This document shows positions 1-11,600 of a stretch of DNA of 31,641 nt, one piece after another. The stretch covers positions 1 to 31,641 of the forward strand of contig LT649369.1 in assembly GCA_900128395.1 (NCBI GenBank), given 5' to 3'. The position numbers and the translations under genes were made by a program. Numbering within the stretch: the first letter of the stretch is position 1; the number at the start of each line of letters is the position of its first letter. The notes beneath the pieces are model-generated. The model saw nothing but the letters and a program-made list of their open reading frames with translations. It was not told the DNA's origin and searched no databases. The stretch comes from Stramenopiles sp. TOSAG23-2. Its lineage: Eukaryota > Sar.

Positions 1-1098
1 TAAATATTGTTATTGTTATATACATTAAAAACCACTACTATACGTGAAATGTATTGCAAATTACGACGCTTAGATTAAAAAAAAGTATTTCGCCACAGAA
101 ACGGTTCCCGGCCTTCTTTTAAAATTCTGTACGGTGGAATCTCGTTAAATGTAATTTTCTTCCCCTGGTTAAATTTTGAAGAAATTTTGACCGTGGGAAT
201 TTTTTTCGTTATTTTGCACGAAATGGCCTATGCAGTGGCGCCGAGGTAATATTAGTTTTTGATTTGAATCAGATCTAATTTTTTGGAATACCATCCTTTA
301 ATAAATATTATACTACACTACCTGGTACATACACTTACACTATGATACTACTATTAATACTACTAAAAAATTAGATCTGATAGGAAATCAAAAAAAAAAT
401 ATTACCGAGGTATGTCGAGTACAACTATACTACTGCTGTATGTTTTGCACTTTTTAAAAAATAATAATAATAATGTTGCGTTTTTTTACGAGATATATTT
501 TTTCGGAAATTATTATATTAAATAATTTAATCTACATTTTATTTGTCGTTTTCGTCATTTAAATTATTATAATATAACCATTTTTATAATAATATTTCTT
601 ATAAAATTTTACTAAAATCAGTAATCCCAGGGGAGTCATTTTTGGAATTTAGGTGTGCACAGCAGTAGCTACAGCAGTTAAAAAATTGTGAATTTATGTA
701 AAGTAATACCGAAGCAAATAGTACTGTAATTTCGTACATAGTAATAGTATGTACGGCGTAGCTGCTCTCCAGGCTTCGGTGCAAAAAAGAAGTTATCGAA
801 AAGATTACTATTGTTGCGACGGAAGAAGTGTGGGGGAAAGCCAGGAAAGCCGATACAAATGCTACTACAGTACGCTACAGTATGTAAAAGCTTTGTACCA
901 TAGTAACATAAACTAAAATAAATAAATAAAAAAATAAGAAACCTCCTGGAAAGCCCGAAAGCCCGAAAGCTTGGCATAATCTACAGTACCTCACAATTAT
1001 GTTTGTGTTGAAGAAAAAAAGCAACTGTTGTAAATCTAACCTACTACATAAAAGAAAGATTAATTTCAGTCAGGTCGTAAAGGTATATTCTAGGCACG
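1..1098. other. Gene-free left flank
   Basis: I see no credible coding frame here on either strand; the short open frames run through AT-rich or simple sequence. It holds a MITE-like hairpin element (241-410), poly-A and poly-T runs, and a short triplication of CCCGAAAG-like units near 945-970. The last about 100 bases are probably the 5' leader of the gene starting at 1099. Confidence 0.6.
241..410. mobile_element. MITE-like inverted-repeat element with 6-bp target duplication
   Basis: Two arms of about 40 bases (247-285 and 365-404) are near-perfect inverted complements. Each contains TCAGATCTAATTTTTT (or its complement) and ends in TAATATT/AATATTA. The 78-base centre is AT-rich and non-coding. 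The direct repeat CCGAGG flanks the arms exactly (241-246 and 405-410), as expected of a target-site duplication. The element itself is 158 bp and encodes nothing, which is typical of a non-autonomous DNA transposon. A transcript would fold into a long hairpin. I cannot name the superfamily. Confidence 0.6.
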
Positions 1099-1758
1099 AT
1101 GAATTTGGGGATGTGGACCCGCGTTTTACTTTGTGTTTGTGCAGTATTTTCTACGTTTGATCGCTCCATAGCTGTGGGCAATAAACAACGTGTCTCGACC
1201 AAGATTCCTCCTGTAGTAGGAACAACGTCGCAGCACTCTTTTTCTGTGGGATCAATAAACATGTATGCTTTGGTAAATTACAAGAGTGATCCCAAAAAAA
1301 ATCAACCGTTATATATGATAAAGTCTACAGGTACAAAAAGCACAGGTATCATGAATATCTTTCGTAAACAAAAACTTAAACAAAATGTTGAAACTTGGGG
1401 AAATTATTACAAGCAAAATGTCCGCTTAATGAAGAGACAATATGATTATAAAAAAGACAACGCGCATAAAAGAGCTTGTATAAAAATGAATTTGGAGGAA
1501 GGCATGCACACGTTCCTAAAGTTTGCGAGTACTGCAGAAAAACATTACAAGACAAATATCCAAAGTACAGTAGCTACCCCCCAGTTTCTACAAGTTGGCA
1601 CTAAAATAAGCAAGAAAGGAGGGAAGAAAGGAGGGAAAAATGGAAAACTAAAGAAAAAAATGAAAAAATCAAGCGAATCAGGAAATAAGATAGACAATGG
1701 CAAGTGCGAAAGAATCTCAAAGGGAAGAAAGTTTAAGTTTTGGGGAAGTCGATCATAG
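1099..1758 (+). CDS. Predicted small secreted, lysine-rich protein
   Basis: This 219-aa frame starts at an ATG and ends at TAG. Residues about 7-20 (RVLLCVCAVFST) form a hydrophobic core after a short basic stretch, so it has a signal peptide with likely cleavage near SIA-VG at about residue 25. The mature part is basic and polar. It has few cysteines, and from about residue 170 a lysine/glycine-rich tail (KKGGKKGGKNG) followed by K-runs. No transmembrane segment follows the signal, so secretion or entry into an endomembrane or plastid pathway is inferred. I recognise no family. The tail is low complexity, so matches to other K-rich proteins would mean little. Being encoded in one exon with ATG, signal peptide and stop supports a real gene, but conservation is unknown. 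Confidence 0.55.
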   Translation: MNLGMWTRVLLCVCAVFSTFDRSIAVGNKQRVSTKIPPVVGTTSQHSFSVGSINMYALVNYKSDPKKNQPLYMIKSTGTKSTGIMNIFRKQKLKQNVETWGNYYKQNVRLMKRQYDYKKDNAHKRACIKMNLEEGMHTFLKFASTAEKHYKTNIQSTVATPQFLQVGTKISKKGGKKGGKNGKLKKKMKKSSESGNKIDNGKCERISKGRKFKFWGSRS

Positions 1759-2577
1759 TTTGTAATTGTATTATATATATATAATATATGCGTTACTAAT
1801 CCTTTTTTTTTTGTTATATATATATATACGTTACTAATCCTTTTGATTTTTTTTATTATATATATATTATACGTTACTGATTCTTTTTTTTTCTTTCCAT
1901 CATTAAACTTCACAGACACACACACATGTTCTTTTGATTATTCAATCTCTATATGAATCACGTTTCTATTATTAAAAAATGTAAAATGTGTGTCCAAAAG
2001 AAGCTTCTCATGTTGTTATTGGGATCCCAAAATACGATCCAGAGGTACAAATAATAAAATATGCTTAAAATTATTATTTCTTGAAATAGATATCATGAAA
2101 TAATTTTCAATATTAAGGGTATATAAAAATAGCTACCCAGAGGTTGTTTTATATACCCATACTATATGCTACAGAATGTACACCCCACTAATAAAAAAAC
2201 ATATACTACTGTGTATAAGCTGTGATGGAGACATAAATTTGATTTTTGTATAATTTAAGGTTACCATACTGGCATATATTTGTGTCATATGATGCAAGAA
2301 ATATAGTCATATATTCAGTTACAGTACATATACTTGTATCATCATTTATGAAGATAATTGCATATATAGTCGTCTATATATATTTGTGTGGTCGGTGGAT
2401 TATTGTATGATATCAATTTGATACACACATATATATAGTCGTCGTTTGTTTGTCGTGCATAATCAATTTGTGGTGATATATATATATATATATTTGATTG
2501 AAATATTATATTACAATCCATCACCACCATATATATTATACGGAACAATTTTAGTACACATTTCCAATATCAAAAAC
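1759..2577. other. Intergenic region, AT-rich with TA microsatellites
   Basis: This is the 3' flank of the secreted-protein gene and the 5' flank of the next gene on the same strand. Apart from the tandem units at 1767-1890 it holds several (TA)n runs. An open frame runs upstream of the next gene from 2446, but those 44 codons come from TA-repeat DNA and lack an ATG at their start, so I treat them as leader. I see no RNA gene. Confidence 0.5.
1767..1890. repeat. Three imperfect tandem units (TA run + CGTTACTAATCCTTTT)
   Basis: A unit of about 40 bases is repeated three times just after the stop of the secreted-protein gene. Each unit has a (TA)n tract, then CGTTACTAATCC (CGTTACTGATTC in the third), then a T-run. 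The cores lie near 1790, 1829 and 1871. It is a minisatellite in the 3' flank; the repeated T-runs could act in 3' processing, which is inference only. Confidence 0.6.
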
Positions 2578-3906
2578 ATGGCACATTCATTCATTCATCA
2601 TTTAGAAAGGGTTCAAAAAATATATCAAGAAGATTTAAATCAATTAATTAAAGAATTAAATGATGAATATCAACAATTTGTATTACATGCAAATGTTAAG
2701 AAAGATGATAATCACAACGCCACGTCAACAAAACAAAATTTAAAGAAAGATTTCAAATATCTTAAATCAGCAATAATCAATATGTTTGAAGAGTGCATGA
2801 CGAATCATGATTTATTATTAGATAACAAATGTTTTGAAAATAATACATTAACATTTTATGAATTTTTTACTACAAAACTTTTTCTTCAAGACAATAATAA
2901 TAATGATCATGATATATCAAATAAAGAAATAACAAAATTAGTAAATAATCGTGGTGATCTGGAAAAATTTAAAACAATAAAAAATATAATAGATGCAATT
3001 AAAAACGAGCGTGATGATAGCAATAGTAATATTTCACAACGACAACAAGAAAAAAAAAATGTGTCATGTTGGCCATCCCAAGAGAAAGAATCACAACTGA
3101 ATGTAAATAGCATGTTTCAAATATACAATGGAGATAAATACTGTACCCGATTATCGATGAATAATTACATTCACGGTATTTGTGACTGTTTAAAATTTTA
3201 TTATCACATTGATAAAGGTGTTCATATTCAATTATTAATTGAAAACAATGAAGGGTATATAAAAATATCAAATTTATCTTCATCGGTATTGCAAAACAAT
3301 GCAACAATTGAACAATTAATTTTTAAAAAATTATTAAGTAATAACAGTACCATTAATAATAGTTCGAATAATGGTAATAATAATTTTTCCATTGGTGGTG
3401 GAAGTTCATTGGTTGATATATATGTCTTGGATTCAAATTTTACAGCAAAAGAAACAGTTGATATTGATCTTGCATATAAAAATCATGCTTACAAAATTCA
3501 TCAATTAAAGATACCTAATATTAATGCCAATTTGCGGATAGTTCGTGAAATAATTTACGGCATTACCTTGAAAAATGACGAGGGTGATGGTAGTGGCGGC
3601 AATAAAGATCCAGGCGATGATAGTAGTAGTGATGAAGATAGTGAAAATGATGATAATGATTTTGATTATGATGATGATCTACATCATCGAAAAAATCATG
3701 CAGAAATTATTAAATATAAATATCAAATATTTAGTAAATTAAATCAAAAAGAAACTTATCATTTCTCACATCAAGGTATAAATATTGAACAAGATCAGGA
3801 AATACATACAGGAGCAATTGAAGTTGCAATTGATGAAGGATGCCTTGAAACATATAATGGCGTTGTACAAAGTGAAGAATTAATTTTGTTAATTAATGAT
3901 GAATGA
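2578..3906 (+). CDS. Hypothetical protein with acidic C-terminal segment (442 aa)
   Basis: I chose the ATG at 2578 (context AAAACATGG) because the open frame upstream is TA-repeat sequence without ATG. The protein has a helical, possibly coiled-coil N-terminus (HHLERVQKIYQEDLNQLIKE). The middle is asparagine-rich, with poly-Asn loops. A strand-rich part follows around residues 180-300 (VHIQLLIENNEGYIKI, SLVDIYVLDSNF). A strongly acidic Ser/Asp/Glu block lies near residues 345-375, and the final about 65 residues look folded. No signal peptide or membrane segment is visible, so it is probably cytosolic or nuclear. I do not recognise the family. Asn/Asp-rich insertions are common in AT-rich protist proteins and may hide a known domain. 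It ends with TGA and is convergent with the next gene. Confidence 0.7.
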   Translation: MAHSFIHHLERVQKIYQEDLNQLIKELNDEYQQFVLHANVKKDDNHNATSTKQNLKKDFKYLKSAIINMFEECMTNHDLLLDNKCFENNTLTFYEFFTTKLFLQDNNNNDHDISNKEITKLVNNRGDLEKFKTIKNIIDAIKNERDDSNSNISQRQQEKKNVSCWPSQEKESQLNVNSMFQIYNGDKYCTRLSMNNYIHGICDCLKFYYHIDKGVHIQLLIENNEGYIKISNLSSSVLQNNATIEQLIFKKLLSNNSTINNSSNNGNNNFSIGGGSSLVDIYVLDSNFTAKETVDIDLAYKNHAYKIHQLKIPNINANLRIVREIIYGITLKNDEGDGSGGNKDPGDDSSSDEDSENDDNDFDYDDDLHHRKNHAEIIKYKYQIFSKLNQKETYHFSHQGINIEQDQEIHTGAIEVAIDEGCLETYNGVVQSEELILLINDE

Positions 3907-4350
3907 GAGTAATAAATACAAGAGTTCGTAATTGTACACCCACATCACGTAAAGAATGTGCACGCGTGCATTTAATTTTATTTGAGAATAAACGTTTTAT
4001 TTTTTTCATTGGGTGGCGAGAGAAGTTGTGTGTTTATAATTAAAATGATACACAATATGATTTTATATTTCTAGCTATAATGTTTGAAAATAAATAAAGT
4101 TATTTTTTAATTATTCTGGTAATAAAATTTTTATAGAATATATGATTCGTATAATATAAGAACTCCAGAACTCCTCCTTCGTATAAAATTTTCTCTTACC
4201 TCCATATATATATATACTATGTATGATAATATATGATATATGAATATATATCATAATGATATGCATACCGATAAATAATTAAAAATCTTTTTATTATATT
4301 AAATATATTATATATATTCGTATCATTTTTAAAAAATTAAAAAATTTTAA
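3907..4350. other. Convergent 3'-3' intergenic region
   Basis: AT-rich, between two genes that converge. It contains GAGTTCGTA at 3922-3930, 16 bases after the upstream stop, a perfect 12-bp palindrome TGCACGCGTGCA at 3959-3970, and AATAAA-type sequences that could serve as polyadenylation signals. The dispersed structured element found at three other convergent junctions is absent here. Confidence 0.45.
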
Positions 4351-5112
4351 TCAATAAGATCCATAACGAGGTCTAATCCGTTTTCCTTCATCAAAATTTA
4401 CTTGATGGTTTCTTATTTTACTACTATTTTTGTTTTTCTTGTTTTTACTATTTCGTTTTTTACTATTTGATTTAAATGTTTTGCAAGCTAAAAAATCTTC
4501 CAAAAGCTCTGGATCCTTTAATAATAACTTAAATCCGGCATCTTTCTTTGAGAAGTTTATGCCTAAGGTATCATCTAGAAAGTCGATATTATTAATGCCA
4601 TCTTCGCCAACAGTCTCCCCAAATGTTTTCCAAAAAGCCTCGGAATTCAATAAATGGTTATTATCATAGATACGTTGCTTGCGTCTGCCTAATTTTTTCC
4701 TTCGCCTTTGTCTCGGTTTATCATTACTCGAAGTTGGTTGTATTTGTTTATGATGGTGCATGGTTGGTGACCGCGCCAATGGTGATGCTCTTCTCCGTGT
4801 TTCTTTACTAATTTTATTTGGTGTATGGGCTCGATCATCACCGGATGCTGCATTTCGGGGTGCAATGAGCGGCCCTTCATCCTCGCTGTCACTTGATACA
4901 TTGACTGGATCATCATTAATATTACCCTCAATCAAAATATATTCCTCTTCAATATTCTTAGTTGCAATATTATTATTATTATCATCATTATTACCTACAG
5001 AAAGGATTTCATATTCTTGCAAATCAACATTATCATCAAACGTGACTTTATTGAATTCTAAATCCAATTCATCCATTTCATTTATATTTTCTACTTTTAA
5101 TATACTAGCCAT
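4351..5112 (-). CDS. Hypothetical protein, acidic N-half and basic C-half (253 aa)
   Basis: I start it at the ATG whose complement lies at 5110-5112 (AACAATATGGC). A longer open frame reaching 5244 would add only Arg/Tyr/Asn-rich sequence from simple repeats. Residues 1-90 are acidic and contain two aromatic-aliphatic patches in acidic surroundings (QEYEILSVG, EEEYILIEG). A Ser/Arg-rich linker follows, then a basic cluster (PRQRRRKKLGRRKQR) that resembles a nuclear localisation signal. A likely folded segment of about 60 residues comes next (SEAFWKTFGETVG through LEDFLACKTF), then a Lys/Asn-rich tail. No membrane segment is visible. I cannot assign a function. It ends with TGA, and a divergent gene begins at 5666 beyond a 553-bp shared promoter region. 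Confidence 0.65.
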   Translation of the reverse strand: MASILKVENINEMDELDLEFNKVTFDDNVDLQEYEILSVGNNDDNNNNIATKNIEEEYILIEGNINDDPVNVSSDSEDEGPLIAPRNAASGDDRAHTPNKISKETRRRASPLARSPTMHHHKQIQPTSSNDKPRQRRRKKLGRRKQRIYDNNHLLNSEAFWKTFGETVGEDGINNIDFLDDTLGINFSKKDAGFKLLLKDPELLEDFLACKTFKSNSKKRNSKNKKNKNSSKIRNHQVNFDEGKRIRPRYGSY

Positions 5113-5665
5113 ATTATTGTTATTATTTCTTCTTCTTCTATATATTGCATATATGTTTATATATCGATGTCGTCTATAATGATATTTATTTTTATTATAT
5201 ATAATATTTTTAACACTACTAACAATGGGGAAAGTTTTGTACATGAGCAGTTATTATTCGAAAAGAAACTAAACGCGTGTGCTACAAAATCTTTTAAGTA
5301 TGAATATTTAATACAAGATGAACCCTATCAACACCAGCTTTTTTGTAATAATTTGCATTTTTTGATTTCAATTTCAAAAAAATCATCTTCATCTTCTTCG
5401 CAAATAATAAAAATGCAACGACTAACGCTTTATTACAGGTAAATACCATTATAGATATAAAGGTTATAAAATATATCAATTAGTATTTTTATACTTGTAG
5501 ACAATAATAGTATATATATATGCATTTACAAATAACAATGAATTTTAGTAAAACAAACTCTATTTCGTTTAAATATAAATATATTTCATCATTATCTTGT
5601 CTATTATTAATCAATTATATATTGTTTTTCCTAACTAAAGACGTAGATAGCTTGTAACAACACCA
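5113..5665. promoter_or_regulatory. Divergent intergenic/promoter region (553 bp)
   Basis: This region lies between the start of a minus-strand gene and the start of the large LRR gene, so it must supply both promoters and leaders. It is AT-rich with poly-Asn-like AAT/ATT runs at the left end. An ATG frame of 91 codons on the plus strand (5167-5442) is open, but its composition is that of simple sequence and I do not call it. No clear core promoter motif can be singled out from the AT background. Confidence 0.35.
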
Positions 5666-8600
5666 ATGTTTCCAAGCATCACACCTAAGAAAGGTAGTGA
5701 TGAAGATGTAGATAAAGAAAAAAAGGAAAAAAAAGAAAATAGCAATAGTAATAATATAAATAAAACTAATGAAGACTTTGAAAGTTTTTCCATTAGCAAA
5801 ATTAATAATAATGATAATAATGATATATCAAGACCAAATACAAGCGGGAGTATGGGTGCCATGTCAGACAATAATAACAGCAGGCCAAGCACGCGGGAAA
5901 ATAATATGCGCAGGGATGGGAATTCTAGACCAAGCACCTCTGACAATAATGGTGATAATAGTCTGGGCTTTGTTGAAGGTAACTTAAATTTTTTTCCACC
6001 TAGACCTGGTACGGCGGATTCTGGATATTTTGAGGATGATAATGAAAGTGAAAGCCACTCGAGGCCAGGGACTAGTGGTAGCATGACTTTTTCTAGGCCA
6101 GTAACACGTGAGAATGATATCACTAATTCAAGACCTGGGACACGAGAAGGTGATGACAATAACTCGAGGCCTTCAACACGTGAAGGTTTTGGCCTTGATA
6201 ACTATGACAATAGAAGTGAATATTATAATGATAGTGAAGATGGGAACAATTCTCGTCCTGGAACAAGTGGTAGTATGAATTTTTTCCCACCACGACCAGG
6301 CACGGCAGATTCCATGGATTGGAACAATGAAGTTGGCCAAAACATACGGCCAAGGACCAGCGATACATTTCGTCGCCCAGACACGGCTGATCGACTACGT
6401 AGTGATTTTAGACCCGATAGTGCAGATACATATGGTCAGTTATCTCGACCTGGTACAACAGAAGGACAATTTATTCAAGAACGGCGTCCTGGAACAAGTG
6501 AAACATTTCGTCGGCCGAATACAGCTGATATTATTCGTACTGGTGTTAGACCTGGTACTGCTGATACATTTTATACTGACGAGCAATCAAGTATAGGTGG
6601 TAGTAGTAGGCCACAAACAGCAGCAACGATTCGACCGATGGATCAGCAACAAATGCAACAAAATCAAATACCAAAAAAACATATTAGACCCGTAACTGCT
6701 GCTTTGGATGGTGGATATAATAAGAACAACAATAACGATAACAATATTCAGCAACAATCTCAATTCAACACAAATGATAGAAATAAAAAGCCAGTAGGAA
6801 TTTTAAAGAAAAAAAGGCCACAAACAGCTATGGTTAAATCTCATATTCCAATGAGCGTTGTCGCTGATGCTAAACGTAGTGTAGATAATAAAAAAATGAG
6901 GCCTAGAACGGCAAAATTTAATTTAAGTGGGAAACCACCTACTGGTAAATCTAGGCCAACATCCTCTGCAGCTGGTACGAAGCAAAACCATGCTGGCAGC
7001 CGTCCTCGTCAAAAAATTAAGAAAAGACCAATATCAGGTACAACGCCTTTGCCTAAAGAAGCGGATCCATTGAAAAATACTGGTCCAAAAATTATAATAA
7101 CAAAATCACCTAAAAAAATTGATTTTCGACCATCCAAATTGTTAAAAGATGAGGAACGGATTGGTGGTTTTGGAAAAAGGCCATATGACTTAACAGAGAG
7201 AGAGAAACGAAAAGTGAAAGAAATGGCTGCTATTGGAAAGACAGTGAAGCGGAAAGCGCAAAAATTAAGAAATACGAATAAATTACGAGTTAGTAGAGAT
7301 CCATATGCCGTTAAAGATGCAAAAGATTTTTTTGAAGAGTTATCACGCCCACAATCAGCTGCGTCGCAAATGACATCGCGATCACGACCAAGATCACCAT
7401 CACCAATAGTGCCTCATCCACGTGGTGGAAAAGTTCTGCCAAGGCCAGCAACGGCATCTATAATGGCTCAAATCAGAAAAGAAGCCGAGGATGACGAAGA
7501 CAACAATCCGTGGGAAGTAAATTTATCCAGTTCCGTCCCAATACCACGAACAGCTGCAAGAGCAACTTCTCCGCCAACAGATGCGCAACGCCGTCCATGG
7601 GTACCAGAGAAAAAAAGCATGCCAGAAGGTTGGAAACCGAAGAATCCAAGACCTTGGTCCACCGATGAGACATTAACACGTAACGGTGTAAACCGTGGTT
7701 CGATTCTCCTTGCTGATGGTCGGCCGCATACCGTTGGAAGTTTACCACGACCTACCAAAATCTTGTCTTATAATGAAGCATATGATGTATCCCAATCTCA
7801 TTCAGAAGCTAGAAAAATTATAAAAATGCAACACAAATTGGTGGATGAAGATCAACATCGTATGTATGAAGATTGGGTACTTGATAAAGCTGATTTAGCA
7901 TTAACAAAACGCAACGTGAAATCATGGGGAACAAAAGGGCCAGGTGTAACAGAAAATCCTGTTGTGCGTGCTATCAAAAAAACGGATTTGAGGGAAAAAA
8001 AGAAAAAAAAGAAAGGCACCCATATGCGTTCTCCACAACGAGAAAAAAGACCTCATACTGTGACTGGGGCTACTGGATTAAAAGGAGAAAGGAGAAAAAT
8101 GGTATATAAATACAAAGACGAGCAAACGTACCATGCAGCGCTGTTAGATTCCTATAGAACTGGCGAGTTGGAAATTCTATGGAAAGGCTTGCAACAAATA
8201 CCTAGAAGAATAGCATTTAATACACTTTTGTTGTCGATGCACCATTTGCACACTGTGCGCTTATCTGGGAACAAACTTACGACGATTCCATCTTGGTACT
8301 TTACTACGCTACATTGTACTACCGAATTAAACATTGGAAACAATCGTTTGAAAAAATTACCAGAAGCATTAGGCTTAATGCATCAATTGGTTAAATTTGC
8401 ATGTCCACAAAATCGAATAACTTACATGCCAGAATCATTTACAAAGCTTACCAATTTAACACAATTGAAAGCTGCAGGAAATGGATTGTCGATGTTACCA
8501 AAACGGATTGGGCATTTATATAAATTACGCATCGTCCGTCTGGAAGATAATAATTTAAGAACATTGCCTGGAGATTTTCAAAAGTTAGTAAAATTACAAG

Positions 8601-11600
8601 AACTTTCGTTAAATAGAAATAGGATGGGTTCTCTTGCATTGATAACGCCATTAGATCCTCCAAAGAAGCGGACAGACAATGACGAGGACTGGGTGCAACA
8701 AAAAGTTGGTGATTTTGGTTTGTTATGGTTCAATAAAATTACAGGAGAATGTCGCAGATACAAGCCACCGGCTAGAAAAATAGAAACTAAACTTGATGAG
8801 GATTTAAAAATTGATTTATCAAAATTGAAAAAGCCCGGGCAACATGAAACGTTGGAGTCTGCTTTTGATGGATTATCTAATTTACAGAAACGGGGGAAAT
8901 TAGGGGAAGAAGGCAGAGGAGTTTATGACATACGATTTGATCCGATTGAAGGTTTCCCTTTTTTTGTTAATAATTTGACAAACGAGAAGATAATGGAAAT
9001 GCCATATGAAATAGATAATTTTGGCCGCATTGGAAACATTAAACGTTTGAATTTGTCATTTAATATTTTACATGACATACCAAAAAGTATTGGCAAACTT
9101 CATTACTTAATAGAGCTTATACTCGATCACAATAAATTGACGGTACTTCCAATTGAAATCCAAGGTTTATTTCGTTTGAAAACATTGTCCGTGGTAGACA
9201 ATCGTTTAAAAGAAATTCCATGCCAAATACGAAACATGACGAGTTTAGAGCGCTTAGCTATTAACTATAATAAATTGAAAGAGATTCCACCAGATATTGC
9301 AGAGTTGCCTAAATTGACACGATTATGGATTTCCAACAATTACATAACTGTCATTCCTGCACAATACTACAAGTTGACACTGCTCACACAGCTATATGCA
9401 GGGGACAATCCATGGGAGACACCACCGAAGAAGACGGTTCAAAAGGGCATTGTGCCAATTTTACGTGATTGTAAAGAACGTTGGGAAAGATATCGACGAG
9501 GTGGAAGACCACCTGAAGTCACTACTATGAGTGTTGGGATTTTAAGTGAGGTAGTAGTGCCCGAACCTCGTTATCAAGCTAAACTAGAATCTGCGCATAA
9601 ATCTGCAGCAAGGACGAACCAATTACGTCTCCAATGGCTCCAATTAAAAGAAATTCCTCCTCAATTCTATGAATTAACATCTTTAACAGATTTAGGTGTC
9701 ATGTGTAATTTATTGACCACAATTCCTATTACGCTATGTAAAAAATTAACAGCATTGACGACATTGAATATGTACAACAATAACTTAACGGCAATCCCTG
9801 ATGGCATATCTGCTTTGAAAAATTTAAAAAGTTTAAACCTGGAGAGAAATAAAATTGAGAAAATTTCAGGTCGAATTTCATTTTTAAATCAATTGGAATA
9901 TTTGCGCTTAACGGCAAATCGTATTAAAACGTTGCCGGAAAAATTTCATCGGTTGAAAAATATTAAAGAGTTACATTTGGATGTCAATAATTTGCATAAG
10001 TTACCAGATGCAATAGTTGAATTGCCAAAGTTGCGTGTTTTATTATTAATGAAAAATAAATTAAGAAAATTTCCCCCAAACATAATCCAACTGAAACGTT
10101 TAGAAATTTTAAATTTAAATCAAAATTTTCTTTCACGAATGCCTAAAAGTATACACGAGTTACCGCGTTTAAAGGAACTATGTTTAAGTCACAATCGCAT
10201 AGGGAAACTTGCTGAATCGTTTGGATTAGGGGCATTACAATCAACTTTAGCAAAATTATGGTTGTACGGTAATAATGTCGTGGAATTGCCTTACTCCTTT
10301 CGTTTTTTAACAACATTAGACGATCTAAGATTAGAACATAATCCAATGCGTTCACCACCGCCAGCATTAGCGTTAGAAGGTCCAGCACGAATTCGCATTT
10401 ACTTAGAAGATAGAATAACACGAAATACGGCACTGAAAGAACAATTAAATGAAAAATTGTTACGTTTTAATACACGAAATCTTAGTCCACAATCAAGCGA
10501 AGTATTAATTCGTAGTAAATATTTAGCCGCAGATACGACTGTTGGGTATCTTAATGACGATGATTTGTTATACGTCGATAAAATGGTAGATAATTATATT
10601 AATGCAGATTACTACAACTACGAATTGACATTGCAAGAAATAGTTGCGTGGATTGAAGAAACAAAAGAACACAGGAGAATTGAATTCCAGAAAGAATTAT
10701 TGAATAGATTCTTAGTGTGGATCGAATGGGCTGAAATGGAAGAAAATGAACAGCCAACTTTATTAACTGATGACATCTATCGCTTTGACATGGTTCGTAA
10801 ATGGGGGGAGGAGGTACAAGGGCAGCGCAATGCCGAGCCTGTATTTGCTATTGTAACACCAGCAATTTTCAGGAAGGAAAAATGGGTTCCAGCAGACGAT
10901 GGAATTGAAGAAAAACAAGACAATGAAGTGGGGGATGAAGACGATATATACAAGTCTATTGTAGATCGTGGAAACGATCGTATAAAAAGAAGAAATGCGC
11001 ATGAAGAACATCAGCAAATGATTAAACGAGACTACACATTTGAATATGTTTTGACATTTGATTATTCCGAACGTCAATTATTGGAAGCGGCAAAAATGTT
11101 CCTTGGACCATATGGGCCGGTTGCACAAGTGGAAAGTGGAGTTAAATTTCAACTTGATGCGGCAGGTAAAGCACGTGCAAAAATTCGTGCGCAAGAACGT
11201 TTAGAAAAAATGCGAGAGAAAGAAAGGAAACGACGCCATAAAATAAAGATGGAGAGGGAGAAAAAATTGTTAGAGAAGAAAAATGCAAAAGCGGAGAAAA
11301 AAGAGAAAAAGAGGCTTGCAAAAGAAGCGAAGAAGAAGAAGAAAGGTAATAAAGGTGATGAGAACAAAGAGTCTGATGGTGAAGATGTGACAAGTGGAGG
11401 AGAAGATGTTACTAGTGGTGGGGAAGATGCAACTAGCGGTGATGAAGAGAAACAAAAAGAAACAGATGGAGATGCAACCGAGGGAGAGGAGGAGGAAGAA
11501 GAAGAAGAGGAGGAGGATATATTATTAAAAAAGAATGACGCATTGGTTCTATTGAAAACTATATACACGCAAGAGGAAGTAAATCGAAAATATCAAGAGG

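Noticed and set aside
2446-2577. 44-codon upstream extension of the gene at 2578
   Set aside because: No ATG opens it and it is encoded by (TA)n repeat DNA; the ATG at 2578 has a good context.
5167-5442. Plus-strand ATG frame of 91 codons with a signal-peptide-like start, ending at a GTAAAT donor-like site
   Set aside because: It is dominated by translated simple repeats, with no recognisable domain and no convincing second exon. It could be revisited with transcripts.
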